A stretch of 64,000 nt of DNA from Saccharicrinis aurantiacus (GTDB taxonomy: Bacteria; Bacteroidota; Bacteroidia; Bacteroidales; Marinilabiliaceae): contig NZ_LYBV02000031.1 in assembly GCF_001660705.2 (NCBI RefSeq), positions 124,001 to 188,000 of the forward strand, in the 5' to 3' direction. The notes below the pieces were generated by a model, which was not told where the DNA came from, searched no databases, and saw only the letters and a list, made by a program, of their open reading frames with translations. The position numbers and the translations under genes were made by a program. Positions 34,559 to 44,335 of this stretch are shown here, one piece after another; position 1 is the first letter of the stretch; each line of letters opens with the position of its first letter.

Positions 34559-36022
34559 ATGTGGTTTACCGAATACTTTACATCTATACTTTCCGGTATT
34601 TTTACATCAGCATACTTAATTAGTGTATTGCTAATTATTGGTGTAATGATGCTTGAAAACCGCAGTCCTGTTAAAACATTATCATGGATATTGGTACTGT
34701 TATTAATTCCATTTGCAGGGGTGGTTCTATATATATTCTTTGGGCAAAACTTTAGAAAGCAAAAGATTATTCGTCGTAAAGGACTTAAAAATCATACTCA
34801 AATTCAAAAGCTTGCACACGCTCAAAGTATCAATTTTCCGAAGAGTGAGTTATCGCGTCATGAAATTTTAAAAGCCCAGTATGGCCTCATTTTATTACAA
34901 CTGAACAACAGTAACTCGGTGGTTAAATTTGGCAATCGTGTAAAGTTATTATTAAACGGGGCATCAAAATTTGAATCTTTAAAAGCTGATTTACTTAAAG
35001 CCAAACAGTTTATTCATATGCAGTATTATATTTTGGCAGAAGATAATATTGGTAATGAAATGGTGGCTATACTTAAGAATAAGGCCAAAGAGGGAGTTGA
35101 AGTAAGAGTAATTGTAGATGATGTGGGCTCCTGGGATTTAAAATCAGATTACTTTGATGATTTACGATCTTATGGGATTGAGATATTTACATTTTTAAAA
35201 GTTAGGTTTCCTGGCTTTACAAGTAAAGTAAACTACAGAAATCATAGAAAAATTGTAATTATTGATGGAGAAGTGGCTTACCTTGGCGGGATAAATATTG
35301 CTGATAGATACATTCACGGGTCGAAAAAATTAGGAGCTTGGCGCGATACCCATTTAAAAATTGAAGGAGAAGCTGTAAGCTCACTACAAACGATATTTTC
35401 AATCGATTGGTATTTTGTGAGTCAAAAAGAGTTGATTGATAGTAAATATTATCCTCCTGTTAAAGCCATTGAAAATAAGGTTCTTCAAATAAGCACCTCC
35501 GGACCAGATAGTGATTGGCCAGCCATAATGATGGGGTTTCTGAAACTGATATCTACTGCTAAAGATTATGTATATATTGCTTCGCCATACTTTATGCCTA
35601 CAGAAAGTATTCTGATGGCACTAAAAGTTGCAGCCATGGGCGGTGTTGATGTTAGAATTGTGATACCTGATAAATCGGATGCTCACATAACCAAGTATTC
35701 TTCTCGTTCCTATGTAAAGGAAATGATCAATGCAGGAGTAAAAGTTTACCTTTATCAAGCAGGATTTATTCATAGCAAAGTAATTGTGTCTGATGATGCT
35801 GTAGCTTCTGTGGGCTCAAGTAATATGGATTTTAGGAGTTTTGAGCAGAACTTTGAAGTAACTGCTTTTGTTTATGATAAAGCATTTGCAGTGGAGGTGC
35901 GTGAATCTCTCGAAAATGATTTTAGTAATAGTAAAATTGTATTGCCGCACGAATGGAAAAAACGACCGTTAAGTCAGAAGGCGAAGGAGTCTTTTGCTCG
36001 ACTATTTAGTCCATTATTGTAG
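34559..36022 (+). CDS. cls: Cardiolipin synthase, phospholipase D family
   Basis: A 487-residue inner-membrane enzyme that joins two phosphatidylglycerols to cardiolipin. Two N-terminal membrane segments (about 8-28 and 37-58, ending ENRSPVKTLSWILVLLLIPFAGV) precede two HKD motifs: NHRKIVIIDG at about 224 and HSKVIVSDD at about 402, each followed by GS-N (GGINIADR, VGSSNMD). The length is typical of bacterial Cls. It stands alone between ribD and thyA. Confidence 0.95.
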   Translation: MWFTEYFTSILSGIFTSAYLISVLLIIGVMMLENRSPVKTLSWILVLLLIPFAGVVLYIFFGQNFRKQKIIRRKGLKNHTQIQKLAHAQSINFPKSELSRHEILKAQYGLILLQLNNSNSVVKFGNRVKLLLNGASKFESLKADLLKAKQFIHMQYYILAEDNIGNEMVAILKNKAKEGVEVRVIVDDVGSWDLKSDYFDDLRSYGIEIFTFLKVRFPGFTSKVNYRNHRKIVIIDGEVAYLGGINIADRYIHGSKKLGAWRDTHLKIEGEAVSSLQTIFSIDWYFVSQKELIDSKYYPPVKAIENKVLQISTSGPDSDWPAIMMGFLKLISTAKDYVYIASPYFMPTESILMALKVAAMGGVDVRIVIPDKSDAHITKYSSRSYVKEMINAGVKVYLYQAGFIHSKVIVSDDAVASVGSSNMDFRSFEQNFEVTAFVYDKAFAVEVRESLENDFSNSKIVLPHEWKKRPLSQKAKESFARLFSPLL

Positions 36023-36068
36023 TATTAAACATCTAAAAATAAAAGAAACAAGAGTTCAGATATTTTTC

Positions 36069-36076
36069 TACTTTTG
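36069..36076 (+). promoter_or_regulatory. -7 promoter box for thyA-folA (TACTTTTG)
   Basis: A perfect TAnnTTTG box lies 25 bases before the thyA ATG at 36101. It overlaps the in-frame TTG at 36074, which rules that codon out as a start. Confidence 0.6.
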
Positions 36077-36100
36077 TCACAAATTAAACGAAACATCTTT

Positions 36101-36895
36101 ATGCGTCAATATCTTGAGTTATGTGATCGAGTGATCAACGAAGGAGTTCAAAAAGGAGATAGAACAGGTACTGGTACTATTAGTGTTTTTGGTCATCAAA
36201 TGCGATTTAATTTGCAAGATGGCTTTCCTATGGTTACAACTAAAAAACTACATTTAAAATCAATTATACACGAGCTTATTTGGTTTTTAAAGGGTAGTAC
36301 AAATGTTAAGTATCTTCAAGATAATGGTGTACGAATTTGGAACGAATGGGCTAAAGAAGATGGAGAATTAGGACCTATTTATGGTTATCAGTGGCGCTCG
36401 TGGCCAACTGCAAACAAAACATATATCGATCAAATTAAGCAAGTAATAGATTCTATCAAAAGTAATCCAGATTCTCGACGCCATATTGTAAGTGCTTGGA
36501 ATGTTGGTCAGCTTGAAGATATGCAATTACCACCATGTCATATCTTATTTCAATTTTATGTGGCTGATGGTAAATTATCATGCCAGTTGTATCAACGTAG
36601 TGCCGATTTATTTTTAGGCGTTCCGTTTAATATTGCTTCATATGCTTTATTAACCATGATGGTAGCTCAAGCAACCGACTTAGAACTTGGCGAATTTGTG
36701 CATACACTTGGCGATGTACATATTTACAACAATCACATCGATCAAGTAAAGTTGCAGTTATCACGTGAGCCAATGGAATTGCCAACAATGACTTTAAATC
36801 CCGAAGTTAAAAATATTGACGATTTTACTTTCGACGATTTTACTTTAAACGATTATCAATCGCACCCGCATATTAAAGGTGCTATTTCTGTATAA
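36101..36895 (+). CDS. thyA: Thymidylate synthase
   Basis: ThyA methylates dUMP to dTMP using methylene-tetrahydrofolate. At 264 residues it equals E. coli ThyA. It starts [15 protein letters not shown] and has [13 protein letters not shown]. The catalytic cysteine is in [12 protein letters not shown], followed by [18 protein letters not shown], and it ends [18 protein letters not shown] with the normal terminus. The downstream folA, 16 bases on, restores the folate it oxidises, a common pairing. Confidence 0.98.
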   Translation: MRQYLELCDRVINEGVQKGDRTGTGTISVFGHQMRFNLQDGFPMVTTKKLHLKSIIHELIWFLKGSTNVKYLQDNGVRIWNEWAKEDGELGPIYGYQWRSWPTANKTYIDQIKQVIDSIKSNPDSRRHIVSAWNVGQLEDMQLPPCHILFQFYVADGKLSCQLYQRSADLFLGVPFNIASYALLTMMVAQATDLELGEFVHTLGDVHIYNNHIDQVKLQLSREPMELPTMTLNPEVKNIDDFTFDDFTLNDYQSHPHIKGAISV

Positions 36896-36911
36896 TACAA
36901 AAACTAAATTA

Positions 36912-37406
36912 ATGCCAAACATTGCTATAATAGTTGCCATTGCTGATCACAATGCCATAGGTCGTAAAAATGATTTATTAACGTACATATCTTCTGATTT
37001 AAAGCGATTCAAAGCTTTAACAACAGGACATACCATAATTATGGGTCGTAAAACTTTTGATTCTTTGCCAAAAGGAGCGTTACCCAATAGAAGAAATGTT
37101 GTGATTTCACGTAATACCGATTTGCAAATTGAAGGAGCTGAGGTTGTTAATAGTCCTGAAGCAGCACTGAGCTTATGTAGCGCTGATGAAAAAGTTTTTG
37201 TTATTGGAGGAGCCACGATTTATGATGCCTTTTTACCTAAGGCAGATATTTTAAACCTAACTGTTATTGATTATTTCTTTAATGATGCAGACACTTTCTT
37301 CCCTGAGATTAATTATGATGACTGGGATGTGGTAAATAAAGAAGTTGTTGAAGACGATGAAAAAACAAACTTCACATATTCGTTTATAGACTTACAACGA
37401 AAATAG
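36912..37406 (+). CDS. folA: Dihydrofolate reductase
   Basis: A 164-residue DHFR. Its start IAIIVAIADHNAIGRKNDLLTYISSDLKRFK carries the substrate-site acidic residue, followed by IIMGRKTFDSLPKGALPNRRNVVISR (NADPH site) and FVIGGATIYDAFLPKADILNLTVID. It is co-transcribed with thyA and ends at a strong terminator. The frame is open upstream inside thyA, but the ATG at 36912 fits the family. Confidence 0.97.
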   Translation: MPNIAIIVAIADHNAIGRKNDLLTYISSDLKRFKALTTGHTIIMGRKTFDSLPKGALPNRRNVVISRNTDLQIEGAEVVNSPEAALSLCSADEKVFVIGGATIYDAFLPKADILNLTVIDYFFNDADTFFPEINYDDWDVVNKEVVEDDEKTNFTYSFIDLQRK

Positions 37407-37409
37407 ACA

Positions 37410-37440
37410 AAAAGCTTACTGATTCAGTAAGCTTTTTTTT
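37410..37440 (+). terminator. strong terminator after folA
   Basis: AAGCTTACTGA and TCAGTAAGCTT form a near-perfect stem with a one-to-three base loop and an eight-T tail. Confidence 0.9.
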
Positions 37441-37520
37441 GCTTAGTATGGCCCAAGATATAGACACTTACTGTAGATATTACCATTAATAAATATTGTA
37501 GGTGCTTTGTTTGAGGTGCC

Positions 37521-37592
37521 TAATTTTGTAGCAGTAAGTTTAGTCAAATAAAGGCATAAAAAAAGACCTGAAGGGCAATACAGGTCTTTTTT
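37521..37592 (+). ncRNA. possible short orphan transcription unit
   Basis: After the folA terminator, a perfect -7 box (TAATTTTG, 37521) with a TTG about 22 bases upstream is followed within 40 bases by another strong terminator. The terminator stem is AAAAGACCTG/CAGGTCTTTT (37561-37590), with A-run and T-run on either side, so it can work both ways. A transcript would be only about 55 bases. It may be a small RNA, or simply a spare terminator. The remaining 37593-37856 is AT-rich and holds only a near-consensus box (TATTTTG at about 37811) for the MBOAT gene. Confidence 0.3.
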
Positions 37593-37856
37593 GCGTTTTT
37601 TTTCATCTGATTCTAAGAGAAAAGGTTAAATAACTTTCCCACTGCTAATATATACAAAATATTAAAATAATTAACATTTATTTACGTATTTTTAATTTTA
37701 GTTACATAGTGAACTTGTTTTAATTGGTAATTCGTCATCAAGAATAGCATCCTTTTTAACACAATATTGATTGCATTTGTCATTTAATTATGAATACAGA
37801 ATAAAACAATTGTATTTTGGTATTGAAGCTAATTTCTAAACAGATACTGCATACCC

Positions 37857-39278
37857 ATGTTATTTAACTCATTTGAATTCGCACTTTTCTTACCACTATG
37901 TTTTGTCATATATTGGTTTGTTCTGCAGCGGAATTTAAAAGCTCAAAATCTATTTATTCTAGCATCAAGTTATTTTTTTTATGGTTGGTGGGATTATCGT
38001 TTCCTAAGTTTAATTGCATTCAGCACCTTAGTAGATTTTCTAATAGGAATACAGCTTTCAAAAGTAAAAGAGAGAGTTCGTAGAAGACTATTATTAACGG
38101 CTAGCCTCCTTATAAACCTCGGTTTTCTGGGCTTCTTTAAGTATTACAACTTTTTTATCGATAGTTTAGTCGATTCGTTTACCTTCTTTGGAGCATCAAT
38201 CAATCCTGATCGTCTTTCGATTATTTTACCTGTGGGTATTAGTTTTTATACATTCCAGACCTTAAGCTATTCAATTGACGTATACCGAAAGAAGCTCACT
38301 GCGAGTAAAGATTTTATTTCATTTGCTGCATTTGTAAGTTTTTTTCCTCAACTGGTTGCCGGTCCAATTGAACGTGCTACTCACCTATTACCACAATTCT
38401 ATAAAAAGAGAACCTTCTCATATAATTCGGGAATTTTAGGATTGAAACTGATTTTATGGGGAATGTTTAAGAAAGTTGTTGTGGCAGATACATGTGCTTA
38501 TTTTGTTGATATAGTATACTCAGATGTAGGATCATATTCATGGCAGAGTTTGTCAATTGCGGCTATTTTATTTTCTTTTCAAATATATGGTGATTTCTCA
38601 GGGTACTCTGATATTGCACGTGGCGTGGCAAAATTATTTGGCTTCGAATTAATGATCAACTTTCGCTACCCCTATTTTTCGCGTAATATTGCTGAGTTCT
38701 GGAGAAGATGGCATATTTCACTCTCAACTTGGTTTCGAGATTACCTATATATCCCCTTAGGCGGTAGCAGAGGCGGTATTAAGATTAAGATTAGGAACAC
38801 TATAATTATTTTTGTGGTAAGCGGTTTCTGGCATGGAGCAAACTGGACTTTTATGGTTTGGGGTTTCTTGCATGCTTTGGCATTTCTGCCCCTTTTGATG
38901 AGTAAAAATAATAGAAATTATATTGATGATTTTGGTGCAGAAACAAGGTCATTCGAGAATCTGTTTAAGGTGCTACTGTGTTTTATATTGGTAACTATAT
39001 TATGGGTTTTCTTTAGAGCAGATAACATTCATATTGCCAATCAAATATTATATAGAATATCTACTTTCTCATCGGGTAAAGCTATTAATATCTCACTTAT
39101 AGTAATAGTACCTCTTGTTATACAATTAACTATCGAATGGTTTGGTAAAACTTTGGAGTGCCCAATGGATATATTTAAAAGCCGATTAGCAAGCTATACC
39201 ATTTCTTTTGTGCTAGCTGTTTTCGTTTTAATTTATTTCGATAGCAACAATAACTCTTTTATTTATTTTCAATTCTAA
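37857..39278 (+). CDS. MBOAT-family O-acyltransferase (AlgI/DltB-like)
   Basis: A 473-residue membrane protein with about ten membrane segments. Family blocks are VGISFYTFQTLSYSIDVYR, FFPQLVAGPIERATHLLPQ, the segment WRRWHISLSTWFRDYLYIPLG, and the putative catalytic histidine in FWHGANWTFMVWG. Such proteins move acyl groups, usually acetyl, across the inner membrane onto polysaccharides (as AlgI does to alginate) or other surface polymers. The stop overlaps the start of the next gene (TAATG), an SGNH-like partner, which is the usual pairing. The polymer modified is unknown. Confidence 0.9.
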   Translation: MLFNSFEFALFLPLCFVIYWFVLQRNLKAQNLFILASSYFFYGWWDYRFLSLIAFSTLVDFLIGIQLSKVKERVRRRLLLTASLLINLGFLGFFKYYNFFIDSLVDSFTFFGASINPDRLSIILPVGISFYTFQTLSYSIDVYRKKLTASKDFISFAAFVSFFPQLVAGPIERATHLLPQFYKKRTFSYNSGILGLKLILWGMFKKVVVADTCAYFVDIVYSDVGSYSWQSLSIAAILFSFQIYGDFSGYSDIARGVAKLFGFELMINFRYPYFSRNIAEFWRRWHISLSTWFRDYLYIPLGGSRGGIKIKIRNTIIIFVVSGFWHGANWTFMVWGFLHALAFLPLLMSKNNRNYIDDFGAETRSFENLFKVLLCFILVTILWVFFRADNIHIANQILYRISTFSSGKAINISLIVIVPLVIQLTIEWFGKTLECPMDIFKSRLASYTISFVLAVFVLIYFDSNNNSFIYFQF

Positions 39279-40366
39279 TGAAAACGTTTTTAAAGAAAAT
39301 ATCAATAATCATTTTAGTTGCTGTGCTATTAATTGCTGTTAGCTCACATTTGATTTATTGGCATATACAAAAAAAGCAGGTGAATTACCTGAAGTATGAG
39401 AGTGGATTAATATACACGCAATATAAGCATCTTGATAATAAGCAATATAATACTATGTTTCTTGGTACAAGTAAGATGTATAGACAGGTTGACCCTTTAG
39501 TGATTGATTCTATTGTTGCTAATACGAAGAGTATTAATATGGGAGTTAATAATTTATATCCCTTCCGATCTTTTGATTTTGAAAGGTTTATTTCTCCTAA
39601 ATGTGACTCTATAAAAACAATTCTTTATGAAATTAGAACCCCTGGTTTAATAGGGAAGAATTATAATTCGGTAAGGACTTTAATCTCCATATCAGGTAAG
39701 CGTAATCAGCAACTTCTGAATTATTTAATTAGTGCAGATTATTCTTTTAAACTAAAAGTAAAGTCAATAATTAACTACTTAAAGATGTTTCTTTATAAGT
39801 CTTTTGGCATTGGTTTGCGCAGGCTGATAGAAATGGAAGAACCACAAGAATATTATGAGTTTGGGGGACCTACTGAACAAGGTTATTATGCCTTAGAGGA
39901 TCAAATGAAAAAAGAAATGGAACACGGACATAATAGCGGAGCTGTAAGTGATTATAATAACTTTAAAGATTGGCTACAATCTAATACAATTGCCAATTAC
40001 TTTTCCATTAACAGAGATATATTGTTAAATAAAGAATTTAAATACTCTGCTTTTAGTAAGATTACAGTTGACCATTTGAAAAGATATTTTCCTAATGCAC
40101 GTATTATCTTTGTGATTCCACCTCATACAAATTCTTCATTTTATCCAATATTATTTAATGAAGGAAGGAACTATGAGAAGTTAGGCTATTCCGTTTTGGA
40201 TTATACTTATCAGGATAAATATCCGCAGCTTTATGAAGATATAACCTCCTTTGATATAGGGCATCTTAATAGTGTTGGAGCAGCAATTTATTCAGCGTAT
40301 TTGGCTAATGATATAAAGCTAACTACTAACCAAAAAATAAATATCCAATTACAATTGCAGCAATAA
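39278..40366 (+). CDS. Membrane-anchored SGNH-like partner of the MBOAT protein
   Basis: A 362-residue protein with one N-terminal membrane anchor (about 8-28) and the rest probably periplasmic. I read it as an SGNH/DltD-like enzyme from the nucleophile-type block FLGTSKMYRQVDP (about 62-74) and the late DIGHLNSVGAAIYSAYLA, which fits the Asp-x-x-His block. In related pairs the MBOAT protein exports the acyl group and the SGNH partner places it. Similarity to named families is weak. Its last 41 bases overlap the end of the convergent spmAB gene. Confidence 0.6.
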   Translation: MKTFLKKISIIILVAVLLIAVSSHLIYWHIQKKQVNYLKYESGLIYTQYKHLDNKQYNTMFLGTSKMYRQVDPLVIDSIVANTKSINMGVNNLYPFRSFDFERFISPKCDSIKTILYEIRTPGLIGKNYNSVRTLISISGKRNQQLLNYLISADYSFKLKVKSIINYLKMFLYKSFGIGLRRLIEMEEPQEYYEFGGPTEQGYYALEDQMKKEMEHGHNSGAVSDYNNFKDWLQSNTIANYFSINRDILLNKEFKYSAFSKITVDHLKRYFPNARIIFVIPPHTNSSFYPILFNEGRNYEKLGYSVLDYTYQDKYPQLYEDITSFDIGHLNSVGAAIYSAYLANDIKLTTNQKINIQLQLQQ

Positions 40367-41564
40367 TACCTGCAAAATCGGCCAACAATCCGCAGCCAAT
40401 TGCATGGCGAGTATTCTTAATACCAACTGAGCCAAAATAAACGGCTACAATATAAAAAGTAGTATCAGTAGCTCCTTGCACTGTAGATGCAATTTTGGCA
40501 GCAAAAGAATCTACGCCGAAATTTGGGTTGTCAAATAATTCTAACATCATTCCGCGCGCTCCAGAGCCACTTAAAGGCTTCATTAGCGCCGTAGGTAGGG
40601 CATCAACAAACCTTGTATCTAAACCCAAAGCACTTACCGCATATTTAATTCCATCTGTAAGGTAATCCATTGCACCAACGGTTCTGAAAACGCCAATGGC
40701 TACTAATATTGCTACTAAGAATGGTATAATTTTTATGGCTATTTGGAAACCCTCTTTTGCTCCTTCTACAAATGCATCGTAAACATTTATTTTTTTTATG
40801 GCGGCCATTACAATAAATAATATCATAATGGAGAATAGGATTAAGTTGCTTCCAACATTGGAAACTAGTTTAATCTGTTCCTTGTCCAATTGAGATAATC
40901 CCCAAATTAATCCAATTACAAAGAGGGTCATCCCGCCAAGGTAGGCGATTACAATTGGATTGTTAAGTTTAATCTTTTGAACGTAAGAAACGGATAGCAA
41001 TCCCACTATTGTGGAAAAGAATGTAGCCAGAAGTATAGGTAAGAAAATATCAGCAGGGTTGGCAGCTCCAAACTGTGCCCGATACACCATTACACTAACC
41101 GGGATTATGGTTAAGCCAGAGGTGTTTAGTACTAAAAACATTATTTGTGCATTGCTTGCAGTATCTTTCTTTTGGTTTTCTTCTTGCAGTTGCTCCATGG
41201 CCTTTAATCCCATTGGAGTGGCAGCATTATCGAGCCCAAGCATATTGGCCGATAAATTCATAATCATGGTTCCGAATGCAGGATGATTTTTTGGTAGCGT
41301 TGGGAACAGTCGGTTGAATAAGGGCGATATTAATCGACTTAAAGCACTTACCATTCCTCCCTTCTCTCCTATCTTCATGAGGCCTAACCAAAGTGTTAAT
41401 ACACCGGTTAAACCTAGTGAAATTTCGAAACCTGATTTTGCAAAATCGAACGTGGCTTTAACTATTTCAGGAAACACTTCAACATCCCCAAAGAAAATAA
41501 GGCGAATTAAAGCTATTACAAAAGTGATGAGAAAAAATGCAATCCAAATATAATTAAGAACCAT
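40326..41564 (-). CDS. SpmA-SpmB fused membrane protein (nucleoside-recognition domains)
   Basis: A 412-residue membrane protein combining the two halves that are separate as SpmA and SpmB in Bacillus. The first half (about 1-200) has NLSANMLGLDNAATPMGLKAM and VLNTSGLTIIPVSVMVYRA; the second has GAKEGFQIAIKIIPFLVAILVAIGVFR and the GSGARGMMLEL and QGATDTTFYIVAVYFGSVGI blocks. These are gate-like domains thought to move small solutes. The organism need not form spores; the fusion is common in Bacteroidota. Its 3' end overlaps the SGNH-like gene. Confidence 0.88.
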   Translation of the reverse strand: MVLNYIWIAFFLITFVIALIRLIFFGDVEVFPEIVKATFDFAKSGFEISLGLTGVLTLWLGLMKIGEKGGMVSALSRLISPLFNRLFPTLPKNHPAFGTMIMNLSANMLGLDNAATPMGLKAMEQLQEENQKKDTASNAQIMFLVLNTSGLTIIPVSVMVYRAQFGAANPADIFLPILLATFFSTIVGLLSVSYVQKIKLNNPIVIAYLGGMTLFVIGLIWGLSQLDKEQIKLVSNVGSNLILFSIMILFIVMAAIKKINVYDAFVEGAKEGFQIAIKIIPFLVAILVAIGVFRTVGAMDYLTDGIKYAVSALGLDTRFVDALPTALMKPLSGSGARGMMLELFDNPNFGVDSFAAKIASTVQGATDTTFYIVAVYFGSVGIKNTRHAIGCGLLADFAGIIAAIVIGYLFFG

Positions 41565-41637
41565 GCTTAGGTAATTATTAATTGTTAATTATCAGTTGTT
41601 TTACAGCTTGCTAACTCTTCTATCTTATAAACTACAA

Positions 41638-42141
41638 TTAGAAAGAGCGCTTTACAGTATCATCACCTTGATACTTCTCGTGAGGTGCACCAAACTCTTT
41701 ACAAGTTACCTTATCAATTGGTACTTCCCATATTTTTACGTTTTTAATAGCCGGATCAGAATATTTAAATTCCTTATCAGAGTATTGCTTCATTAAGATA
41801 TTTAGGGCCTCTACTTTTTTATCAAAATCTTCTTGAAATTGAACCTTCCCCCACGCCACAACGCTTTGAGATTTCATTCGGTAACTACAAGCTACTTCAG
41901 GGTGTTGAAAAGCCAATTCATGACCGGTACTAAAGGTGATACAAATATTTGCGTTCTTTTCAAGAATATCAACAATACGACCTTCTGGAGCTGAATGCAG
42001 ATAAATAATGTTGTTGTGGTATCCAAAATTCATAGGAAGTACGTAAGGCATATCGCCATCAACAACGCCAATAAAACATACATCACATTTTTTAATAATT
42101 TCCTCTATTCGTTTGTCGTTTAAATGCTCAACAGTTTTCAT
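41638..42141 (-). CDS. Flavin-binding split-barrel protein (pyridoxamine oxidase-like, NimA-related)
   Basis: A 167-residue FMN-binding split-barrel protein of the group containing nitroimidazole-resistance proteins. It has FIGVVDGDMPYVLPMNFGY near the start, LHSAPEGRIVDILEKN, the segment SYRMKSQSVVAWGKVQF, and a C-terminal WEVPIDKVTCKEFGAP. The actual substrate is unknown; drug resistance should not be assumed. It lies 17 bases after dnaG in the same direction. Confidence 0.8.
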   Translation of the reverse strand: MKTVEHLNDKRIEEIIKKCDVCFIGVVDGDMPYVLPMNFGYHNNIIYLHSAPEGRIVDILEKNANICITFSTGHELAFQHPEVACSYRMKSQSVVAWGKVQFQEDFDKKVEALNILMKQYSDKEFKYSDPAIKNVKIWEVPIDKVTCKEFGAPHEKYQGDDTVKRSF

Positions 42142-42158
42142 TATATATCTTTTATTAT

Positions 42159-44111
42159 TTACAATATTGTTCTGCCACCTAGTTCTTTCGAAAGTGCAGT
42201 TTGTATGGTTTGCAGTTTGCTAATCATCTGCATGGTATTTAAAAGCTTTTCTTCGTCTCTGGCTTCTTGAGCAGTCTTCAAAATAGCTCTTTGTTCTTCA
42301 ATAAATCGTTTTACCTTTTTTAGTTTTAACTCGTGTACTAATTTAGGTACTAACCAACTTACCGAATCACCTTCGTTAGTTACCTTAGATCCGAAGCGAG
42401 AATGAATTTTACTTAGTTCAATTTCCTGACTAATTAAATCCGATGTTAGCTGGCTAACTTCCTTATCCATGCTAGCCGCGAAAAATTTTGGTGCATCAAA
42501 ATCTTCATTCTGATAATTGGCCTCGTACAATTCCATTATTTTTTTATATAAAGGATTTGCACTTTCTAATTCATCCTCTTGAAACTGAGCTAGAATAAAT
42601 GCACCAACAGTTGTGTTTTCTTCACCTTCGCCTAATTCTTCTTCTTCAAAAAGATTAAAGTGTCCATGCTTTATCATGAATCGAATAATCTCTCGTTCTT
42701 CAACTTCATAAGGATTGAGAGATGTGAAGTTACTTGCAGGGGCTTGTTGGCTTGGCGGAGGAGTTGGAGCTTGTTGGTAAGCTGCTTTATATTGCTCATC
42801 TCTCGATTGTTTTCCTTTTTTTGATAACTCTGCGTAAATAATAGGCTCCTCTACACCCATTAAAGTGCTACACTCCTTCACGTATTCAGAGCGTATAATA
42901 TTATCAGGAATAACTGAAATGGTACGTACGATATCTTGTAATAATTGAGCTCTCTTTACAGGATCAGTTTTTGCATCCTCAAGTAATAAACTCGTTTTAA
43001 ACTTGATAAAATCGCCTTCGTTTGCAGCAATGTATTTTTCAAGTTCCTCGGCATTTCTGTTTTTTGAGAACGAATCCGGATCTTCTCCTTCAGGAAGTAA
43101 AAGAACTTTAACATTCATGCCCTGCTCAAGTACCAAATCAATTCCTCGCAACGAAGCTTTTATACCAGCAGGGTCACCATCATAAATAATGGTAATGTTT
43201 TGCGTAAAACGCCCTATTAGTCTTATTTGATCTACCGTTAATGCTGTTCCCGATGAGGCCACAACATTAAAAACCCCTGCCTGATGAAATGAAATTACAT
43301 CGGTATAACCTTCAACTAAGAAGCATCGATCCTTGCGAGTGATCTCTTGTTTGGCCTGGTAAATTCCGTATAAGATCTTACTTTTGTGATATATTTCAGA
43401 TTCGGGCGAATTTAAGTATTTGGCAGTTTTTGCATCGGCTTTTAAAACCCTACCTCCAAAAGCAGTAGGTTTACCAGAGATCCCATGTATGGGAAAAATT
43501 ACTCTTCCTCTGAAACGATCGGCCTTGTAGGTGTCTCTAACAATGGTTAATCCTGTTTTCTCTAAAAATTCTACTTTGAAGGAATTTTTAAGAGCTTCAT
43601 CTGTTAATGCCGACCTTGATTCAGGTGAGTACCCCAGCTGAAACTTCTCAATAATATCATCTCTAAATCCTCTACTTCGTAAATAGGATAGGCCAACAGA
43701 CCTACCTTCGTCGGATTTATGAAGTGTATTTGTAAAATATTTTTGAGCAAATGCTGATACAGCCATCATACTCTCTCTGTCATCCTTTACTTGTTGTTGT
43801 TCAGGACTTAATTCTACCTCCTCAATATGTATATTAAACTTCTTTCCTAAATGACGAATGGCTTCGATGTAGTTAATTTGCTCTACATCCATTAAAAAGT
43901 TAACGGCATTACCACCTTTTCCACAACCAAAGCACTTGTAAATTCCCTTGTGGGGAGATACAGTAAATGAAGGTGTTTTCTCGTTATGAAACGGGCAATT
44001 ACCAATATAGTTAATGCCTCGTTTACGAAGTGATACAAACTCCGAAACCACATCAACAATTTGTGCTTGAGCACTTTCAAATACTCTATCTACCGTTCCC
44101 TGATCTATCAT
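42159..44111 (-). CDS. dnaG: DNA primase
   Basis: DnaG makes RNA primers at the replication fork. The 650-residue protein has the CHC2 zinc finger (Cys39, His42, Cys60, Cys63), the RNA-polymerase-like core with GGRVLK, the TOPRIM domain (FLVEGYTDVISFHQAG at about 268, then the metal-site IYDGDPAGIKA), and a C-terminal helicase-binding region after a Pro/Gln-rich linker (PTPPPSQQAP at about 448). The length is normal for the phylum. Confidence 0.97.
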   Translation of the reverse strand: MIDQGTVDRVFESAQAQIVDVVSEFVSLRKRGINYIGNCPFHNEKTPSFTVSPHKGIYKCFGCGKGGNAVNFLMDVEQINYIEAIRHLGKKFNIHIEEVELSPEQQQVKDDRESMMAVSAFAQKYFTNTLHKSDEGRSVGLSYLRSRGFRDDIIEKFQLGYSPESRSALTDEALKNSFKVEFLEKTGLTIVRDTYKADRFRGRVIFPIHGISGKPTAFGGRVLKADAKTAKYLNSPESEIYHKSKILYGIYQAKQEITRKDRCFLVEGYTDVISFHQAGVFNVVASSGTALTVDQIRLIGRFTQNITIIYDGDPAGIKASLRGIDLVLEQGMNVKVLLLPEGEDPDSFSKNRNAEELEKYIAANEGDFIKFKTSLLLEDAKTDPVKRAQLLQDIVRTISVIPDNIIRSEYVKECSTLMGVEEPIIYAELSKKGKQSRDEQYKAAYQQAPTPPPSQQAPASNFTSLNPYEVEEREIIRFMIKHGHFNLFEEEELGEGEENTTVGAFILAQFQEDELESANPLYKKIMELYEANYQNEDFDAPKFFAASMDKEVSQLTSDLISQEIELSKIHSRFGSKVTNEGDSVSWLVPKLVHELKLKKVKRFIEEQRAILKTAQEARDEEKLLNTMQMISKLQTIQTALSKELGGRTIL

Positions 44112-44140
44112 TTATTTATACACCTAATTTCTTGCGAGCT

Positions 44141-44148
44141 CAAAGATA
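44141..44148 (-). promoter_or_regulatory. -7 promoter box for dnaG (TATCTTTG on minus)
   Basis: A perfect TAnnTTTG box on the minus strand lies 30 bases before the dnaG ATG. Confidence 0.45.
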
Positions 44149-44291
44149 CACAATAAGCTTTTATCTTTTCATGCTAAACTATTTTAGCTTTTATACTTGA
44201 GCTGATTTTGTACCAGAAATTTTTATAATCGACATTATTAAGTACTCAAGAGCTTGAATAAGACTTATATATTAAACTCTTTAATACTAAA

Positions 44292-44322
44292 TTGGTATTG
44301 CTTTAACTTTATTATACTTTTG
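44292..44322 (+). promoter_or_regulatory. promoter of the nonulosonic-acid genes
   Basis: A -33 TTG (44292-44294) and a -7 box TACTTTTG (44315-44322) are separated by 20 bases, the Bacteroidota arrangement. The ATG is 14 bases downstream. Confidence 0.6.
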
Positions 44323-44335
44323 AAAAAAAAAATAA

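Noticed and set aside
36074-36100. TTG start for thyA nine residues upstream
   Set aside because: It overlaps the -7 promoter box, and 264 residues from the ATG at 36101 is the exact family length.
40326-41564. sporulation function for the SpmA-SpmB fusion
   Set aside because: The fusion occurs widely in non-spore-forming Bacteroidota, and no other spore gene is present.
41638-42141. calling this a nitroimidazole-resistance gene
   Set aside because: Only the general flavin split-barrel relationship is visible; resistance cannot be deduced from sequence.
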